The notes under the pieces are model-generated. The model had not been told where the DNA came from. It worked only from the letters and a program-made list of their open reading frames with translations, and did no database searches. Positions 46,732-58,313 of a stretch of DNA of 64,000 bases are shown one piece after another. This DNA comes from Shimia sp. R10_1 (lineage in GTDB: Bacteria; Pseudomonadota; Alphaproteobacteria; Rhodobacterales; Rhodobacteraceae), in NCBI RefSeq assembly GCF_017744095.1, contig NZ_JAGHQX010000007.1, positions 124,001-188,000 on the forward strand. Reading direction: 5' to 3'. The position numbers and the translations under genes were made by a program. Numbering within the stretch: the stretch's first letter is position 1; each line of letters starts with the position of its first letter.

Positions 46732-47811
46732 TCAGACCTCTACTGCCACTTTTCCAATCGGGTTGGAGCAGCAGGCGAGGATGTAACCGGCTTCGATATC
46801 GTCGTCCGAAATGCCACCGTTGTGGACCATATGCACCTCGCCTTCGGTCTTTTTGACTTTGCAGGTGCCGCAGACGCCGAAGGTGCAGCCTGAAGGGATG
46901 TTGAGCCCGACCGAACGCGCAGCGGCGAGCACGGTTTCGGTTTCGGCCACTTTCGCGGTGACGTCAGAGGTGGCGAAATGGATTTCCGCCTTGCTGTCCT
47001 CATCAGGCACCACATCATCCAACGCGGGCTGTTCGGCTTCAGTTTCCACCGGTGCGCCGAAGCTCTCCTGATGGTAGTTGTCCATGTCAAAGCCCAGCCC
47101 GGCCAGCGCTTCGCGCACCGCGGTCATGAAAGGCTCCGGCCCACAGCAATAGACCTCCCGCTCCAGATAGTCCGGCGCCATCAAGCCCAGCATCAGCTGG
47201 TTGAACTGGCCCAGATAGCCGGTCCAAGGGGCGTAGGGGTCTGCCTCTTCGACGACAAACTTCAGATCCAGCCCGGGGGTGCGGCTGGCCATCTGTTCGA
47301 GCCGCTGGCGGAAGATGATCTCTGAGGGGCGTTTGGCGCAGTTGATGAAGACCGCGTCAAGCTCTTGCCCTTCATCCCACATGCAGGTGGTCATGGACAT
47401 CATCGGTGTGATGCCGGAGCCTGCGGAGATAAACAGGTACTTTTTCGCGCGGCTTTGGGCGTTGGTGAACAGCCCGGCGGGGCCAATCGCCTTGATCCGC
47501 GTGCCCGGGCGCAGATTGTCCAGCATCCAGCGTGTGGCGATGCTGTCCTCCTGCGCCTTGGCAGTGATGGTGATCGAACGGGGGCGCGACGGGGACGAAG
47601 AAATTGTGTAGGTGCGATGCACCACGCCCCCCGGCTGGCCCGGCGCCGGGATTTCAAGTGTCAGAAACTGCCCCGGCTCATAAGCGAACAGCGCACCTGA
47701 CGGGGCCCGGAACGAAAAACTGGCGGTGTTGGGCACTTCGGGCACGACCGTCACGCATTCCAGCGGCTCGCTGTCATTCCAAGTTGCGGGTGTTGACTGA
47801 AGATCTTTCAT
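46732..47811 (-). CDS. gbcB: Glycine betaine monooxygenase, reductase subunit
   Basis: 359 aa. An FNR-type reductase (FAD motif RTYTISSSPSRP near residue 66, NAD motif FISAGSGITPMMSM near 128 and YCCGPEPFM near 220) is joined to a C-terminal plant-type ferredoxin domain with Cys residues in SGCTFGVCGTCKVKK and ILACCS. This is the architecture of GbcB, which passes electrons from NAD(P)H to the Rieske oxygenase GbcA. It directly follows gbcA (four-base gap) and ends before the bidirectional terminator. Confidence 0.9.
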   Translation of the reverse strand: MKDLQSTPATWNDSEPLECVTVVPEVPNTASFSFRAPSGALFAYEPGQFLTLEIPAPGQPGGVVHRTYTISSSPSRPRSITITAKAQEDSIATRWMLDNLRPGTRIKAIGPAGLFTNAQSRAKKYLFISAGSGITPMMSMTTCMWDEGQELDAVFINCAKRPSEIIFRQRLEQMASRTPGLDLKFVVEEADPYAPWTGYLGQFNQLMLGLMAPDYLEREVYCCGPEPFMTAVREALAGLGFDMDNYHQESFGAPVETEAEQPALDDVVPDEDSKAEIHFATSDVTAKVAETETVLAAARSVGLNIPSGCTFGVCGTCKVKKTEGEVHMVHNGGISDDDIEAGYILACCSNPIGKVAVEV

Positions 47812-47815
47812 CCTA

Positions 47816-49340
<1,525 letters not shown>

Positions 49341-49877
49341 TCTGGAGTATGGGAACACATCTTGGCCTGCTAAGAGCTTTACGACATTTTCGAAAACAAA
49401 TCAGACATTTCCCATTCAGCCAAAAGTTGCAAATCAAGCTGACCAGTCGCCGACGCTCCAATCGGCAGGCCCAGCCTTTGCCCAATCGGTATCCTTCGGC
49501 AAAAAAGACGACCAGATCGCGCAGGCTCATGCAAAAAATTAACCTGCTATTTTCGTTCCGTAGGTAGGCTCAGGCGCACGGGCGCTGACTTTCGGACAGG
49601 GGTGTATAACCTCTTTGGATAGGTAGCGTTTGTGGGTGGTTTTAAGTATCAAGGCAGGGCTTGCTTTGTCCGCACATTCCTCGGTTGAAATGCCAGTGAT
49701 TTGTTCGCAGGGCGCAAGCGGTACCCTTGATTGGTGGGCAGAACGCCGAGCTGACGCAAAAGGTGTCAGGCGGTTTGGCTTTGTGGAAAACCTATGCAAA
49801 AGGCCAGTGTTGCGCCTTTGGTTTTCACTGCGTGTCCTGCGGTGCGTGTGTTGGGTTCGGTTTGCCTGAATGACGAA
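49341..49877. other. Gene-free region between gbcA leader and histidine kinase
   Basis: About 540 bases with no convincing gene: the frames seen on either strand lack ribosome sites and recognisable families. It should hold the promoter for the riboswitch-gbcAB transcript (minus) and for the histidine kinase (plus). A possible minus-strand pair is TTAGCA, 16 bases, CATACT, ending just before the riboswitch, but it is weak. Confidence 0.4.
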
Positions 49878-52205
49878 ATGAGTGAAGGTTTTCGTGTCAT
49901 GGAATGTGCACACGCGGATAGGCAAGATCTTGATATCATCGTTGCGCGACAGGCGGATCGACTGGCCACAGCCATGTGGATTTATGATTTTGATCACTTC
50001 CGCGTCGTCTGGGCCAATGCGGCTGCGCTTCGGATCTGGAATGCAGACAGCATAGAGTCTCTCAGCGCGCGTGATCTGAGCACAGATATGTCAGAGACTG
50101 TGCGCGCACGCCTGGCCCAGTATCGCATCGACCTCGCGGACCCTGAACTGACCCTGAATGAGACCTGGACCCTATATCCAGACGGCAAGCCCCAGCACAT
50201 GAACGTGTCTCTGCATGGGGTCACTTTGCCAGATGGGCGTATCGCAATGCTGAGCGAAGCGGTCACCGATGCGCAGCGTGCCCCAACCACAATTCGCAGT
50301 GCCGAGGCGCTGCTGCACACGCCTGTTGCGATCTCTCTGTATAGAGACAGCGGTGAGGTGCTGTATCAGAATCCCGCAGCGCGGGAGAGTTACGACCCCA
50401 AACAACCGTTTCTTGCACGTTTCACCGACAACGACCTCGCGACCGAACTCCAGAATTCTCTGTCGGTAGGGCAGGATTCCCGAAACGTCGCGCGTGTGAA
50501 AACTGAACGCGGGGAACGTTGGCACGAAATCATCGTTCAGAAGCGCATCGACGCGGTAGACGGTGGTGTTGTGCTGATGGTCAGCGAAACCGACGTGTCG
50601 GTGATGAAAGAGGCAGAGGAGCGGGCCGAAGCGGCAGACCGCGCCAAAACCGAGTTTCTGGCGGTGATGAGCCATGAAATCAGAACGCCTTTGAACGGAA
50701 TTATTGGCACCGGAGATTTGCTCGCGGATACCGCGCTTGACCCGGAGCAAAGCGCATTTGTGTCGACGATCAACAGCTGTGGTGAGTCGCTTCTGGCAAT
50801 CATCAACGATATCTTGGATCTGTCCAAACTGCGGGCAGGGCAGATGACTGTGCACCCACACCCCTTTGCCCTGTCTGAGGTGTTTGAAAACGCAGGCGCA
50901 TTGATGGCCGCGCGCGCCGCAGAGAAAGACCTGGATCTGACCGTGCGTGTGGACCCGTCTGCCCCCCAAACCATTGTCGGCGACGCCGGGCGGATCAATC
51001 AGGTGGTGCTCAACCTTGTCAGCAATGCGATCAAATTCACCGATGCGGGCTCTGTGCATATTGATGTCAACGTCGACACGAACCCAAAGCTGACCACACC
51101 GCGTTTGCAGTGTTGTGTTCAGGACAGCGGCTGTGGCATCGCAGAAAAACACCTGGATCGTGTGTTTGATGAATTCGCGCAGATCGATGAAGCCTATAAC
51201 CGTGGTCATGGTGGCACCGGGCTCGGTCTTGCGATCTGCGCAACGCTGATCGATCTTATGGGCGGCGACATCTCTGTAGACAGCGCATTGGGCGCAGGAT
51301 CGACCTTCTCCTTCGACATACCAATAGAGTTCAGCGATCAGGGGGATCTGATAAATCCTGCGCTGGACGCGCTTGTGGGACGCTCGGTGTTGGTTCTTGA
51401 TCCAAATGACAGACGCCGCGCCATTTTGACGGAACTTCTGGAGAGTTGGGGCATGGAGTGCCATGTCGCGCCTGCCAACAAATGCAAAAACGATGCGCCG
51501 CAAAGGCAGTTTGATTTTGTAATCGCAGATGAGGCGCACCTTGCCGAAGACTGTGTGCTTGACGCATTGGGGCGGGCAGACAATGCGCTGGCGCTCGTTT
51601 CCGTACTGTTCAGTCAGCACAGTGCGGGTTTCAACAACTGCGAAACCGTGACACGCCTGATGAAGCCATTGCGGCCAACACAGCTGCAACAAGCTCTGCT
51701 TCAAGGCCTGAACGGTGACACGATTGAACAACCGCAAGCGCCTGCGCAGGCGCCATCGCCTGCGTCAGCCACCGCAGTCGCACCTCATGCACAAACCGCA
51801 GAAAGCACCGACGACACGGTGGATGTGCTGATCTGCGATGACAACATGACCAATCAGCGCCTGCTGGAAGCGATCGTAAAAAAGCACCACTATCGATATG
51901 CGATGGCCAGCAACGGTCTTGAGGCCATCGAGGCATATAAGCGCTTTAAACCAAAGGTTATTTTGATGGATATCTCCATGCCGGTCATGGATGGTGTTGA
52001 GGCGGCGCAACAGATCCGAACCTTGGAAGAGGGGCAGCCGCATAGATCCAAGATCATCGCGGTGACAGCGCACGTGAGTCTGGATGAAAAAGACCGCTTT
52101 CTTGCCAGCGGAATGGATGACTACTTGGCCAAACCCTATCGCCTGAAAGAGGTGGCGGGCCGTATCGCGACGTGTCTAAGCGACGCAGATCGCACTCCGA
52201 CCTGA
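49878..52205 (+). CDS. Hybrid sensor histidine kinase with PAS domains and receiver
   Basis: 775 aa. Two PAS-like regions (about 20-115, [18 protein letters not shown]; and 130-235, [20 protein letters not shown]), then HisKA with [18 protein letters not shown] (His266) and HATPase_c with [14 protein letters not shown] and [13 protein letters not shown] partly degenerate receiver-like segment (about 500-610) is followed by a good receiver with [12 protein letters not shown] (Asp698) and a Lys in LAKPYRL. No transmembrane segment, so it senses inside the cell. Start ATG 49878 is uncertain; 49899, preceded by GAAGG, is an alternative. No partner regulator lies nearby, so its output is unknown. 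Confidence 0.88.
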   Translation: MSEGFRVMECAHADRQDLDIIVARQADRLATAMWIYDFDHFRVVWANAAALRIWNADSIESLSARDLSTDMSETVRARLAQYRIDLADPELTLNETWTLYPDGKPQHMNVSLHGVTLPDGRIAMLSEAVTDAQRAPTTIRSAEALLHTPVAISLYRDSGEVLYQNPAARESYDPKQPFLARFTDNDLATELQNSLSVGQDSRNVARVKTERGERWHEIIVQKRIDAVDGGVVLMVSETDVSVMKEAEERAEAADRAKTEFLAVMSHEIRTPLNGIIGTGDLLADTALDPEQSAFVSTINSCGESLLAIINDILDLSKLRAGQMTVHPHPFALSEVFENAGALMAARAAEKDLDLTVRVDPSAPQTIVGDAGRINQVVLNLVSNAIKFTDAGSVHIDVNVDTNPKLTTPRLQCCVQDSGCGIAEKHLDRVFDEFAQIDEAYNRGHGGTGLGLAICATLIDLMGGDISVDSALGAGSTFSFDIPIEFSDQGDLINPALDALVGRSVLVLDPNDRRRAILTELLESWGMECHVAPANKCKNDAPQRQFDFVIADEAHLAEDCVLDALGRADNALALVSVLFSQHSAGFNNCETVTRLMKPLRPTQLQQALLQGLNGDTIEQPQAPAQAPSPASATAVAPHAQTAESTDDTVDVLICDDNMTNQRLLEAIVKKHHYRYAMASNGLEAIEAYKRFKPKVILMDISMPVMDGVEAAQQIRTLEEGQPHRSKIIAVTAHVSLDEKDRFLASGMDDYLAKPYRLKEVAGRIATCLSDADRTPT

Positions 52206-52224
52206 CGATTGCGCACGCAGCGTT

Positions 52225-53637
52225 TCAGTTTAGATCGTCAAGCAGGCGGCCATATTTTTGCGTCTGTTCCAGCACATCCTTCAGCGTGCGATAGCCCAAC
52301 GCGCTCAGCATGGGCAGCATTTTGCACAGCACTTGCGCAGTCGCGCGCGCATCGCCCAGCGCGGTGTGGCGCAAATGTTCCGGGATCACCACGCCCAAAC
52401 GCGCGCAAAGCGCGTCCAGCGAATGCACTTCGGTGGGTCCATAAAGGATCGCAGACAGCAGCACCGTGTCCACAATCGGTTGTTGCCACGTCAGCCCCAT
52501 TTCATTGCCATGCCGGCGTATGAAAGCCATGTCAAACGGCGCGTTATGGGCGACGATCACCGCGTCACGCACAAAATGATGAAACTCCGACACCACCTCT
52601 TTGGGGGGCGGGGCGCCCGCGACCATGGCGTCAGTGATGTGATGCACTCGGGTCGAAGTTGCTGGAATGGGGCGATCGGGGTTGATCAGCCGGTCAATCT
52701 GCTCGCCTTCGATAATCTGGTTGCGGCGCACCCGCACGGCCCCCAATTGCACCAGCTCGTCTTTATGCGGCAAAAGCCCAGTGGTCTCACAGTCAAAGAC
52801 CACAAAAGAAATCTGCTCCAGCGGCAACTCAGAGAGATCGCTGGTGGGTTGTGCGCTCAACAGCTCAAAATCAAACGTCAGCGGGCGCGCCTCATCCGGT
52901 GCGATCTGCGCCTGTGCCTCATCAATCAGGATCATGTAGCTTTTGGCATCTGCAAGCGGTTTCAGGCGGGCGTCAAAGCTCACACGGCCATCGGGGGACG
53001 CGGCGACAAACGAAACGTCCATGCCGGTTTTGATAAGCTTCTGATGCGCGGCGCGCAGTTTGGTTTCATCCAGATAATCAAAGATTAAAGCATTCAGGCG
53101 GGGCGGCGCGATCTGCGCCAGCGTGCCAGCCGCCTGTCCATCATAGAGCACAATGCGGTGTTCTGGTCCGACCAACAGAATGGCAACGGGGATCTCTGTG
53201 AGCAAAGCGGTGAGCTGCGCACGTTCCGCGCTGAGCATCTGCGTCTCAGAGGCCACCATCTGCGCGGCGTCTGATGTGGTGCTTTCCAGCTTGACGCTGA
53301 GCGCCTCTGCGGCAGGTGCAAGATCCCCCAGATAGCGGGCACTGTGCGTGTCGACCTCACTGGCCGCCCCCGCATGCGCGCGCGCGCGCAACGTGGTGGC
53401 GATGGCCTGAATGGGCTTGGCAACGTTTTCATCAAACAGCAGCCATATCCCCGCCACAAGCCCCAGAAATCCAAAGCCAGCAATCAGACCTGCGGTGATA
53501 AATCCACTCGCAAGCCCATCAGTTTGCGCACTGCGAAAGCCGACCAGCAACGCGGCTGCAACGACAACAACACCGCCCACCGCAAGCAGGGCAAAGAACA
53601 GCAAGACACGCAGTCTCAGAGAAAGCCGTGCAAACAT
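52225..53637 (-). CDS. Membrane HAMP-PAS protein fused to DnaQ-type 3'-5' exonuclease
   Basis: 470 aa. Two N-terminal membrane helices (VLLFFALLAVGGVVVVAA; ITAGLIAGFGFLGLVAGIW) are followed by a HAMP-like linker, a PAS-like region (about 165-260: LLTEIPVAILLVGPEHRIVLY) and a DEDDh exonuclease (about 290-455) with FVVFDCETTGLLP (ExoI), VAHNAPFDMAFI (ExoII) and HTALGDARATAQ (ExoIII). All catalytic residues are present. The family pairs with the cNMP/CBS/DUF294 gene in acetate symporter loci. The HAMP and PAS calls come from pattern only. Substrate and localisation need experiment; a membrane-bound signal-responsive nuclease is suggested. Confidence 0.82.
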   Translation of the reverse strand: MFARLSLRLRVLLFFALLAVGGVVVVAAALLVGFRSAQTDGLASGFITAGLIAGFGFLGLVAGIWLLFDENVAKPIQAIATTLRARAHAGAASEVDTHSARYLGDLAPAAEALSVKLESTTSDAAQMVASETQMLSAERAQLTALLTEIPVAILLVGPEHRIVLYDGQAAGTLAQIAPPRLNALIFDYLDETKLRAAHQKLIKTGMDVSFVAASPDGRVSFDARLKPLADAKSYMILIDEAQAQIAPDEARPLTFDFELLSAQPTSDLSELPLEQISFVVFDCETTGLLPHKDELVQLGAVRVRRNQIIEGEQIDRLINPDRPIPATSTRVHHITDAMVAGAPPPKEVVSEFHHFVRDAVIVAHNAPFDMAFIRRHGNEMGLTWQQPIVDTVLLSAILYGPTEVHSLDALCARLGVVIPEHLRHTALGDARATAQVLCKMLPMLSALGYRTLKDVLEQTQKYGRLLDDLN

Positions 53638-54158
53638 CAGGAAATCTCACACATTGCCTCAATCAGCGGATCGTCCTGCGCCGCTGTCACCCATTCTGCG
53701 CCATCCACGCTGCCATCACTGGCAAAAGACACCGCATCAATCAATGCAGCCCGGCGATTGCCTGCGCAATCCGTGGCCACATTCAGCCGGTTGAGCGGAG
53801 ACCAGCGCCCATAGAAATAAACCTGCCCAAGCCGCAGATGAGGCTGCGCCGCGTTGGTCTGAATGGAGGCGGTGTCGAGCGCCACAAAACGCTCTGTGAT
53901 TGGCGCCGCATAGGTCCACGGGCGCCACATCGCCGAGGTTTCAACGGTTTCCACCACCTCAAGCCCCTCTGGCAGGCTCGCTTTGGTGCGGCTGAACCAG
54001 CTGTATTCAGAGCTTATGCTCACGGCAATCATCGTCGCACCTGCCGCCACCGGCGTCAGCCACTTTGGCAGACGCCCGCCGGTTGCGCGAATGATCACCA
54101 TCATGATCCCAGCGCCCGCGACACCGGCAAATATCACGGCGAGTAGTTCAAGAAACAT
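53637..54158 (-). CDS. Small membrane-anchored protein, unknown
   Basis: 173 aa from ATG 54158, chosen because TTAGGAGG lies just before it, after the stop of the upstream gene. A first helix (LLAVIFAGVAGAGIMMVII) and a second (LTPVAAGATMIAVSI) anchor the N-terminus; the rest is a soluble beta-like part with two Cys (one in ATDCAGN, one in EAMCEIS). Function is not recognised. It is placed between the cNMP/CBS protein and the exonuclease in the same transcript, with a one-base overlap to the latter. Confidence 0.75.
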   Translation of the reverse strand: MFLELLAVIFAGVAGAGIMMVIIRATGGRLPKWLTPVAAGATMIAVSISSEYSWFSRTKASLPEGLEVVETVETSAMWRPWTYAAPITERFVALDTASIQTNAAQPHLRLGQVYFYGRWSPLNRLNVATDCAGNRRAALIDAVSFASDGSVDGAEWVTAAQDDPLIEAMCEIS

Positions 54159-54174
54159 CGCTGGCCTCCTAAGC

Positions 54175-56010
54175 CTAGGTGCTGGCGCTGCGCCCATGGC
54201 TGAGCGCGCCTTGCAAAGATTTTATCACGACAAAAGCATCGCGCAGATGACTTCTGTCAAAGTCTGACAGGGATGAGGGTGCGAGGAAATTGTCCGGCGC
54301 AACGCCTGCATGGATCTGGCGCAACTGATGGCTCAGCCGCTCTTCGGCAATCAGGTCATAGGCGCTCAAAAGATCCGCAATGCCCGAGGCGGAAAACCCG
54401 GCGTTGCCATCGCTGGCCGCCTGCAGCCGCGCGCGGGTGTTCACCGCTGTGATGCGCCCTTGCAAGGCCGCAATCCGCGCCAGATCCACCACCGGCACCA
54501 CGCCGTTGTGTTTCATATCAAGCTGATGTTTGTGCTCGCCCGACTTGATGGTCACGAGGCCCCGCAACAGTCCCAAGGGCGGGTGATGCTTCAGGGCATT
54601 TGCCGCCATATGCGCCACAAAGATAGAGTTCTGCGCTGCGGCCTTAAGTGTTTCGGTCTGCAACGCGTCAAAGCCCTGCCATGTCCCGGCAATCGGGCGC
54701 AGGTCAAACATCACGCTCGCCAGCATCTGCGCCTCAGGATTGGGCGTGTTGATCCAGCCCTGAAAATAGCTGCGCCATACGCTGATCGGCTGCCGCCAAC
54801 GCTCCGCCGTGGCCATCATGTCCCCCGGACAATAGACATAGCCACAGGTGTTCAGCCCATCACAGACAAAACGCGCCAGCGCGGCAAAGTAGCCATCGCG
54901 CATCTCATCGGTCACGCTGTCATCCAGCATCAGGCAATTGTCCTGATCGCTCACACCGGTTTGCTCCTGCCGCCCTTGTGAGCCGCAGGCCAGCCACAGA
55001 TAGGGCACCGGCGCGGGCCCTAGTTTTTCTTCTGCCAGGGTCAGCAGGCGGCGCGTGGCAATATCGGCCACATCGGTGATCAGGCGGGTGACAATATCAT
55101 GGCGATGGCCGGATCCCACCAGCTGCGCCAGCAGTTTGGGGATGCGTGCCGTGACCAGCGCAATCTCCTCAGCGGAGGCCGCGCGGGTGATCTCGCGCAC
55201 CATTTCCACGCTGGTGACCGCCTGAAACCGGGTCAGATCGGTTTGGGTCACGATCCCGACCAGCTTGCCGTTTTCCACCACCGGGATGTGGCCAAAGCCA
55301 TACTCCGTCATCATATGCAGCACGTCAGAGCCTATTGCATTTGGCGGCAGGCTGCGCGGCGCGGCGGTCATGATGTCTTGCAACGCGGTGTCGGGGCTCA
55401 GGTCTTTGGACAGCACCCGATTGACCAGATCGCCGGTGGTCAGGATGCCCGCCAACGTGCCGCCTTCCATCACACAGATCGAGGAAATCCCGGCCTCTGC
55501 CATGGTGCGCGCGGCTGTACGCACGGTGTCGGTCGCCGCCAGAGTGATTGGCGCGCGCGCCATGATGGTGGCAATATCGGTGTTGGCCAGGTCATTGTCC
55601 GCCGCTGGGCGTTTTTCCGCGCGCGCACGATCAAAGAACCGCCGCACAGCGTCATGGGCTGCAATCAGGCTCTGCAGTTGGGCTTTTGGCAACAGCAGCA
55701 GGATGCCGTCTTCTTCGCATTGCGCCGTTGTGGCGGCCGTGCCATCGCGCAACAGGCCACGCTCACCAAAGGAGTTGCGCAGGCCCAGATGCGAGACAAC
55801 CGCACCAAATTCATCAAAAATTTCGACCTGACCTGAATACACCAGATAGAGCGCTTCCAGCGTCTCTCCAAAGGTATAGATCACGTCCCCCGCTGACATG
55901 CTGTGTTCTGTCAGGGTTTCGCTCAATGCAGCGAGCGTCTCTGTGGGCAGGCTGTCATACGGATGGACAGACCTCAGGAAGCGCGCAATTTGTTCAACTG
56001 TGAGTGGCAT
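54175..56010 (-). CDS. cNMP-binding/CBS/DUF294 nucleotidyltransferase-like protein
   Basis: 611 aa from ATG 56010; a longer frame begins at TTG 56091. Order: cyclic-nucleotide-binding-like domain (about 1-125, YTFGETLEALYLVYSGQVEIF), a CBS pair (about 155-280, GISSICVMEGGTLAGILTTGDL and GFGHIPVVENGKLVGIVTQTDL), then the DUF294 nucleotidyltransferase with LACGSQGRQEQTGVSDQDN and its C-terminal helical domain. The family resembles GlnD-type transferases and usually sits by acetate symporters. It may modify or regulate the symporter or acs; this is inference from context. Confidence 0.88.
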   Translation of the reverse strand: MPLTVEQIARFLRSVHPYDSLPTETLAALSETLTEHSMSAGDVIYTFGETLEALYLVYSGQVEIFDEFGAVVSHLGLRNSFGERGLLRDGTAATTAQCEEDGILLLLPKAQLQSLIAAHDAVRRFFDRARAEKRPAADNDLANTDIATIMARAPITLAATDTVRTAARTMAEAGISSICVMEGGTLAGILTTGDLVNRVLSKDLSPDTALQDIMTAAPRSLPPNAIGSDVLHMMTEYGFGHIPVVENGKLVGIVTQTDLTRFQAVTSVEMVREITRAASAEEIALVTARIPKLLAQLVGSGHRHDIVTRLITDVADIATRRLLTLAEEKLGPAPVPYLWLACGSQGRQEQTGVSDQDNCLMLDDSVTDEMRDGYFAALARFVCDGLNTCGYVYCPGDMMATAERWRQPISVWRSYFQGWINTPNPEAQMLASVMFDLRPIAGTWQGFDALQTETLKAAAQNSIFVAHMAANALKHHPPLGLLRGLVTIKSGEHKHQLDMKHNGVVPVVDLARIAALQGRITAVNTRARLQAASDGNAGFSASGIADLLSAYDLIAEERLSHQLRQIHAGVAPDNFLAPSSLSDFDRSHLRDAFVVIKSLQGALSHGRSAST

Positions 56011-56092
56011 GGGCAGACACTGGTCCGACAGCGCGAGATTGGCAAGCCGCCAAATGCCTGTTCGGGTCTTTTTGAAATGGTCGGTTTGCAAA

Positions 56093-56122
56093 CGTCCCGC
56101 CCGGGGCCTGCCGGGCGGGACG
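56093..56122 (-). terminator. Terminator-like hairpin after actP-type gene
   Basis: CGTCCCGCCCGG and its exact complement form a perfect 12-base stem around a six-base loop, followed on the minus strand by TTT. A second stem (56129-56139 with 56155-56165, GGCGACGGCGG) stands just before it. Together they lie between the symporter stop and the next gene, so they could end or attenuate the acs-actP transcript. Confidence 0.65.
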
Positions 56123-56178
56123 GGAGGAGGGCGACGGCGGATTTAAGGGGAGTGGCCGCCGTCGCCTTTGGTCAGGAC

Positions 56179-57966
56179 TTAGTGATCCTGCGCGGCACCT
56201 GCACCGCGTGGTACACGCACACTTTGAACCAATGCCTTGATTTCGGCAGGGGTCTCTTTGGTCATGTTTGCCACCACATAGGCCACCGCAAAGTTCACAG
56301 CCGCGCCAATCGCGCCAAAGCTGGTGGATTTCACGGTACCCAGCAGAGGATCTGCATCTGTGAAGGAGTTGGTGCCCGGAATGAACAGCCAGCCCTTGTG
56401 CAGGAAGATGTAGATCAGGGTCACGGTCAGACCTGCGAGCATGCCAGCCACCGCACCGGTGTTGTTGATCTTGGTGGAGAAGATCCCCATCATCAACGCC
56501 GGGAAGATCGAGGCCGCCGCCAGACCGAAGGCCAGAGCCACGGTTTGCGCTGCGAAGCCCGGAGGGTTGAGGCCCAGCCAGGTCGCCACCGCAATGGCCA
56601 CAGCCATGGCAATACGCGCCGACAGAAGCTCGCCCTTTTCCGAGATATTCGGGTTGATCGCACCTTTGATCAGATCGTGAGACACGGCCGAAGAGATCGC
56701 CAGCAGCAGACCCGCAGCTGTAGACAGCGCAGCCGCCAGACCACCCGCTGCCACCAGACCAATCACCCAGGATGGCAGGTTGGCAATCTCAGGGTTCGCC
56801 AGCACAAGGATGTCACGGTTAAACTTGGTCAGCTCGTTGCCTTCCCAGCCTTTTTCCGCAGCCATCGCCTGAAGATCAGCGTTCTTGTCGTTGTAGTACT
56901 GGATCTTGCCGTCGCCGTTTTTGTCTTCCCAATCCAGAAGACCGGTTTTCTGCCAGGTGGCCATCCAGTCATACTCTGGCTCGTTCTCGATCTGTTGAAC
57001 GGTCACAGCTTCGCCAGAGATGCCGCCATTTGGCCACATCAGCTCGGAAATGTTCAGGCGTGCCATGGCACCAACTGCAGGGGCAGTCAGATACAGCAGC
57101 GCGATGAACACCAGCGTCCAGCCCGCAGACCAGCGCGCATCAGACACACGTGGCACGGTAAAGAAGCGCATGATCACGTGGGGCAGACCCGCAGTACCGA
57201 TCATCAGGCTCAGGGTGAACAGCACCATGTTGAACGTATCGGCGTGGTGCGCTGTGTATTCCGCAAAACCAAGCTCGGTGACAATCGCATCCAGTTTCGC
57301 CAGCAGAGGCTCACCAGAGGCCGCGTGCTCACCAAACAGACCCAGCGCCGGGATCGGCGTGCCGGTCAGCTGCAGCGAGATGAAGATCGCTGGAATGGTG
57401 TAGGCGGTGATCAGAACGCAATACTGCGCCACCTGCGTGTAGGTCACACCTTTCATGCCGCCAAACACGGCATAGGCAAACACCACACAGGCACCGATCA
57501 GCAGACCAGCGGTGTTGGAGACTTCCAGGAAGCGACCAAAGGCCACGCCCACACCGGTCATCTGACCAATCACATAGGTGGTGGAGGCCACGATCAGACA
57601 GACAACCGCCACAATACGCGCGGTCTGGCTGTAAAAGCGGTCGCCGATGAATTCCGACACGGTGAATTTGCCGAACTTGCGCAGATATGGCGCAAGCAGC
57701 AGCGCCAGCAGCACGTAGCCACCGGTCCAGCCCATCAGGAAGGAGGAGTTGTCATAGCCGGTAAAGGCGATGAGGCCCGCCATGGAAATGAACGAGGCCG
57801 CAGACATCCAGTCCGCCGCTGTCGCCATACCATTGGTGACCGGGTGAACGCCGCGCCCAGCGGCGTAAAATTCTGATGTGGACCCAGCGCGGGCCCAGAT
57901 CGCGATGCCGATGTAAAGCGCGAAAGAGGCGCCCACAAACAGCAAGTTGATTGCAAATTGGCTCAT
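56179..57966 (-). CDS. Sodium:solute symporter, ActP-type (acetate), VC_2705 subfamily
   Basis: 595 aa with about 13 hydrophobic segments of the SLC5/SSF family. The first helices read INLLFVGASFALYIGIAIW and contain the sodium-site pattern GMATAADWMSAASFISMAG. A long loop after helix 8 (near residues 310-395) is rich in Asp, Asn and Gly, typical of the VC_2705 subfamily. The partner DUF4212 protein precedes it by 15 bases. It takes up acetate or another short-chain acid, which acs then activates; the substrate is inferred. Confidence 0.9.
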   Translation of the reverse strand: MSQFAINLLFVGASFALYIGIAIWARAGSTSEFYAAGRGVHPVTNGMATAADWMSAASFISMAGLIAFTGYDNSSFLMGWTGGYVLLALLLAPYLRKFGKFTVSEFIGDRFYSQTARIVAVVCLIVASTTYVIGQMTGVGVAFGRFLEVSNTAGLLIGACVVFAYAVFGGMKGVTYTQVAQYCVLITAYTIPAIFISLQLTGTPIPALGLFGEHAASGEPLLAKLDAIVTELGFAEYTAHHADTFNMVLFTLSLMIGTAGLPHVIMRFFTVPRVSDARWSAGWTLVFIALLYLTAPAVGAMARLNISELMWPNGGISGEAVTVQQIENEPEYDWMATWQKTGLLDWEDKNGDGKIQYYNDKNADLQAMAAEKGWEGNELTKFNRDILVLANPEIANLPSWVIGLVAAGGLAAALSTAAGLLLAISSAVSHDLIKGAINPNISEKGELLSARIAMAVAIAVATWLGLNPPGFAAQTVALAFGLAAASIFPALMMGIFSTKINNTGAVAGMLAGLTVTLIYIFLHKGWLFIPGTNSFTDADPLLGTVKSTSFGAIGAAVNFAVAYVVANMTKETPAEIKALVQSVRVPRGAGAAQDH

Positions 57967-57981
57967 TGTCCCTCTGGTCCC

Positions 57982-58242
57982 TTATTCTTCGTCAACGCCG
58001 TGTTCGGCGTCGAGTTTGTTCATCTTCCAGGCATAGAAAAAAATCAGTGCCAGAAAGACCAGGATGGACCCTTGTTGGGCAAACCAGAAGCCCAGGTCAG
58101 TGCCGCCAACGGAAATGCCCGCCAGCGCCGGACGCAGCAGAATGCCGAACCCGAAAGAGACCAAAGCCCAGATAACCAGGCTGATCAGGATGATGCGCAC
58201 ATTGGCGGACCAATATGCAGCGTTTGATGAGTTTTCAGACAT
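57982..58242 (-). CDS. DUF4212 protein, symporter small subunit
   Basis: 86 aa with two membrane helices (NVRIILISLVIWALVSFG and FWFAQQGSILVFLALIFFY), the YWSANVRI start and a charged C-terminus KLDAEHGVDEE. The family (formerly a 'putative solute:sodium symporter small subunit') is always next to VC_2705-type symporters and is thought to be their partner. GGGAGGAGG before the ATG. Confidence 0.92.
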   Translation of the reverse strand: MSENSSNAAYWSANVRIILISLVIWALVSFGFGILLRPALAGISVGGTDLGFWFAQQGSILVFLALIFFYAWKMNKLDAEHGVDEE

Positions 58243-58313
58243 AAAATGCCTCCTCCCTCTTGTTTTGGTTGTCCTCCGTGCACCCCTGCCAGATGGCCGG
58301 GGTGCGGTTCCCT

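Noticed and set aside
55903-57876. 657-aa open frame on the plus strand across the symporter
   Set aside because: Antisense shadow of the actP-type gene, His/Arg-rich as is typical of such shadows.
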